Shown: positions 63,298 to 64,000 of the stretch, one piece after another
Numbering within the stretch: the first letter of the stretch is position 1
Layout of the letters: each line of letters opens with the position of its first letter
Source of the DNA: Peteryoungia algae
GTDB taxonomy: Bacteria; Pseudomonadota; Alphaproteobacteria; Rhizobiales; Rhizobiaceae
Length of the DNA stretch: 64,000 nucleotides
Reading direction: 5' to 3'
NCBI RefSeq assembly: GCF_030369675.1
Contig: NZ_CP128477.1
Coordinates: 124,001-188,000 of the forward strand
The notes under the pieces: generated by a model
Database searches by the model: none
Told to the model about the DNA's origin: nothing
The model's input: the letters and a program-made list of their open reading frames with translations, nothing else
Translations under genes and position numbers: made by a program

Positions 63298-64000
63298 ATG
63301 AACATGCAATCCAGGCCGGATACGGCCAAGACGACAGTCGAAACGATCCTTGTGCCCGTCGAGGGCATGACCTGCGCATCCTGTGTGCGACGGGTGGAAA
63401 AGGCCGTGGCGTCAGTACCCGGCGTCGAAGAGAGCGCTGTGAATTTCGCCAGCGAAACCCTCTCCGTCACGCCGGGTGCCGGCTTTTCCGCCGGAGCGCT
63501 CATCGCGGCGATCGAAAAGGCGGGCTATGAAGCCAAGACCGAGACACTGGTGCTCGAGGTCGAGGACATGACCTGCGCCTCGTGTGTCTCGCGGGTCGAG
63601 AAGGCGTTGAAGTCCGTGCCGTCAGTCGAGACGGCGAGTGTCAACCTGGCCACGGGTGAGGCCGTGGTCACGGTGCTGGGCGGGATCTCGGCGATGCCGG
63701 CTCTCGCCGCTGCCGTCACGAAGGTGGGATATGTCGTGCGGCTGTCGGGTGGCGCGGAAACCGCGTCTTCCAGGAGCGATGCCGCTACGGACGATCCGCG
63801 CCATCCGGCTGGCTCCGCCAGTGCAGCCGGCGATGGCCGCGAGGCGCGGCGCGAGAGGGAAGTATCAGGGCTGAAACGCGATTTCCTTATTGCGCTTGTG
63901 CTGACCCTGCCGCTTTTCGTCATGGAAATGGGGGCACATCTCTATCCGCCACTGCATCACGTGCTGATGGGCCTTTTTCCCGGCAACACGCTGTATTTAC
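63298..64000 (+). CDS. copA: Copper-translocating P1B-type ATPase, N-terminus (partial)
   Basis: 234 residues before the right edge. Two heavy-metal-associated domains carry CXXC copper sites: EGMTCASCVRRVEKAV (about 22-37) and EDMTCASCVSRVEKAL (about 96-111). After a disordered acidic/basic linker (about 155-195) the first membrane segment starts (DFLIALVLTLPLFVMEMG). The P-loop and DKTGT phosphorylation site are beyond the window. It exports Cu(I) from the cytoplasm (rhizobial ActP/CopA type). AGGGGTG lies 6 nt before the ATG, and a GTG at 63289 is also in frame. The CueR-type operator directly upstream supports copper induction. Confidence 0.93.
   Translation, partial: MNMQSRPDTAKTTVETILVPVEGMTCASCVRRVEKAVASVPGVEESAVNFASETLSVTPGAGFSAGALIAAIEKAGYEAKTETLVLEVEDMTCASCVSRVEKALKSVPSVETASVNLATGEAVVTVLGGISAMPALAAAVTKVGYVVRLSGGAETASSRSDAATDDPRHPAGSASAAGDGREARREREVSGLKRDFLIALVLTLPLFVMEMGAHLYPPLHHVLMGLFPGNTLYL

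Noticed and set aside
1-64000. tRNA, rRNA, CRISPR arrays, prophage or insertion sequence remnants.
   Set aside because: I saw no cloverleaf sequences, no regular spaced direct repeats and no transposase or integrase.

Overview
The window is GC-rich chromosomal DNA from an alphaproteobacterium, most likely a member of the Rhizobiaceae (Rhizobium/Agrobacterium group). Supporting signs are a MucR/Ros regulator with its non-classical zinc finger, several families concentrated in Rhizobiales (DUF982, DUF1491, DUF2336, DUF5330, DUF6456), soluble PAS-PAS chemoreceptors, a RIME-like intergenic mosaic repeat and EcfG-type (GGAAC-N16-CGTT) stress promoters. Coding density is high. I see no rRNA, tRNA, prophage, insertion sequence or CRISPR array. 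Both edges cut a gene: a lipoprotein on the left and a copper ATPase on the right.

Layout. 0-5 kb: lipoprotein fragment, HerA-like ATPase (DUF853), a small Gly-rich protein behind a 16-bp palindrome, and a PAS-PAS chemoreceptor. 4.7-7.8 kb: a LacI regulator divergent from a phytanoyl-CoA-dioxygenase-like/SDR pair of unknown substrate. 7.8-11.3 kb: an HWE-type histidine kinase and a stress islet (two small hydrophilic proteins, YetF/DUF421 and DUF1622 membrane proteins) with EcfG-type promoters. 11.4-14.5 kb: YqaA-like membrane protein, secreted Gly-rich protein, DUF982, haloacid dehalogenase and a small unknown. 14.7-19.5 kb: ROK repressor divergent from a xylose-type ABC importer (binding protein, permease, single-domain ATPase), with a perfect 21-bp palindrome in the promoter. 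19.7-30 kb: mixed housekeeping and detoxification genes (DUF305, MAPEG, HlyIII, two acyl-transfer or reductase enzymes, DJ-1/PfpI, membrane AraC regulator, RecQ, MsrB).

30-36 kb is a complete seven-gene Mrp cation/proton antiporter operon (A to G) with tight overlaps. 36.6-38.7 kb: mucR, then a DnaA-like HTH gene and a DUF6456 gene behind an 8-6-8 inverted repeat. 38.7-40.6 kb: SufE, a ribbon-helix-helix/RelE toxin-antitoxin pair and DUF5330. 41-50 kb: a hybrid-lacking PAS histidine kinase, peptidoglycan-binding protein, GT4 glycosyltransferase, a chemoreceptor with its signalling domain at the N-terminal side, DUF1491, DUF2336, a small conserved protein and an HD-GYP phosphodiesterase. 50-56.9 kb: a DUF1254-like/DUF1214 pair, RIME-like repeat, PH-domain protein, glyoxalase-like protein, epimerase, YciI/TetR pair divergent from a membrane-anchored methyltransferase (twin TetR-type operators), and a GGDEF diguanylate cyclase. 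57-64 kb: PBP1A, YcgN-family protein, a second PAS-PAS chemoreceptor with a CheR-docking tail, GNAT acetyltransferase, and the start of copA behind a CueR-type operator.

There is no single large unknown system. The strongest new leads are regulatory: several near-perfect palindromes that pair with an adjacent regulator, the stress-promoter islet at 9.4-11.3 kb, the LacI/dioxygenase/SDR cassette, and the two paralogous chemoreceptors that differ in the CheR-docking tail.
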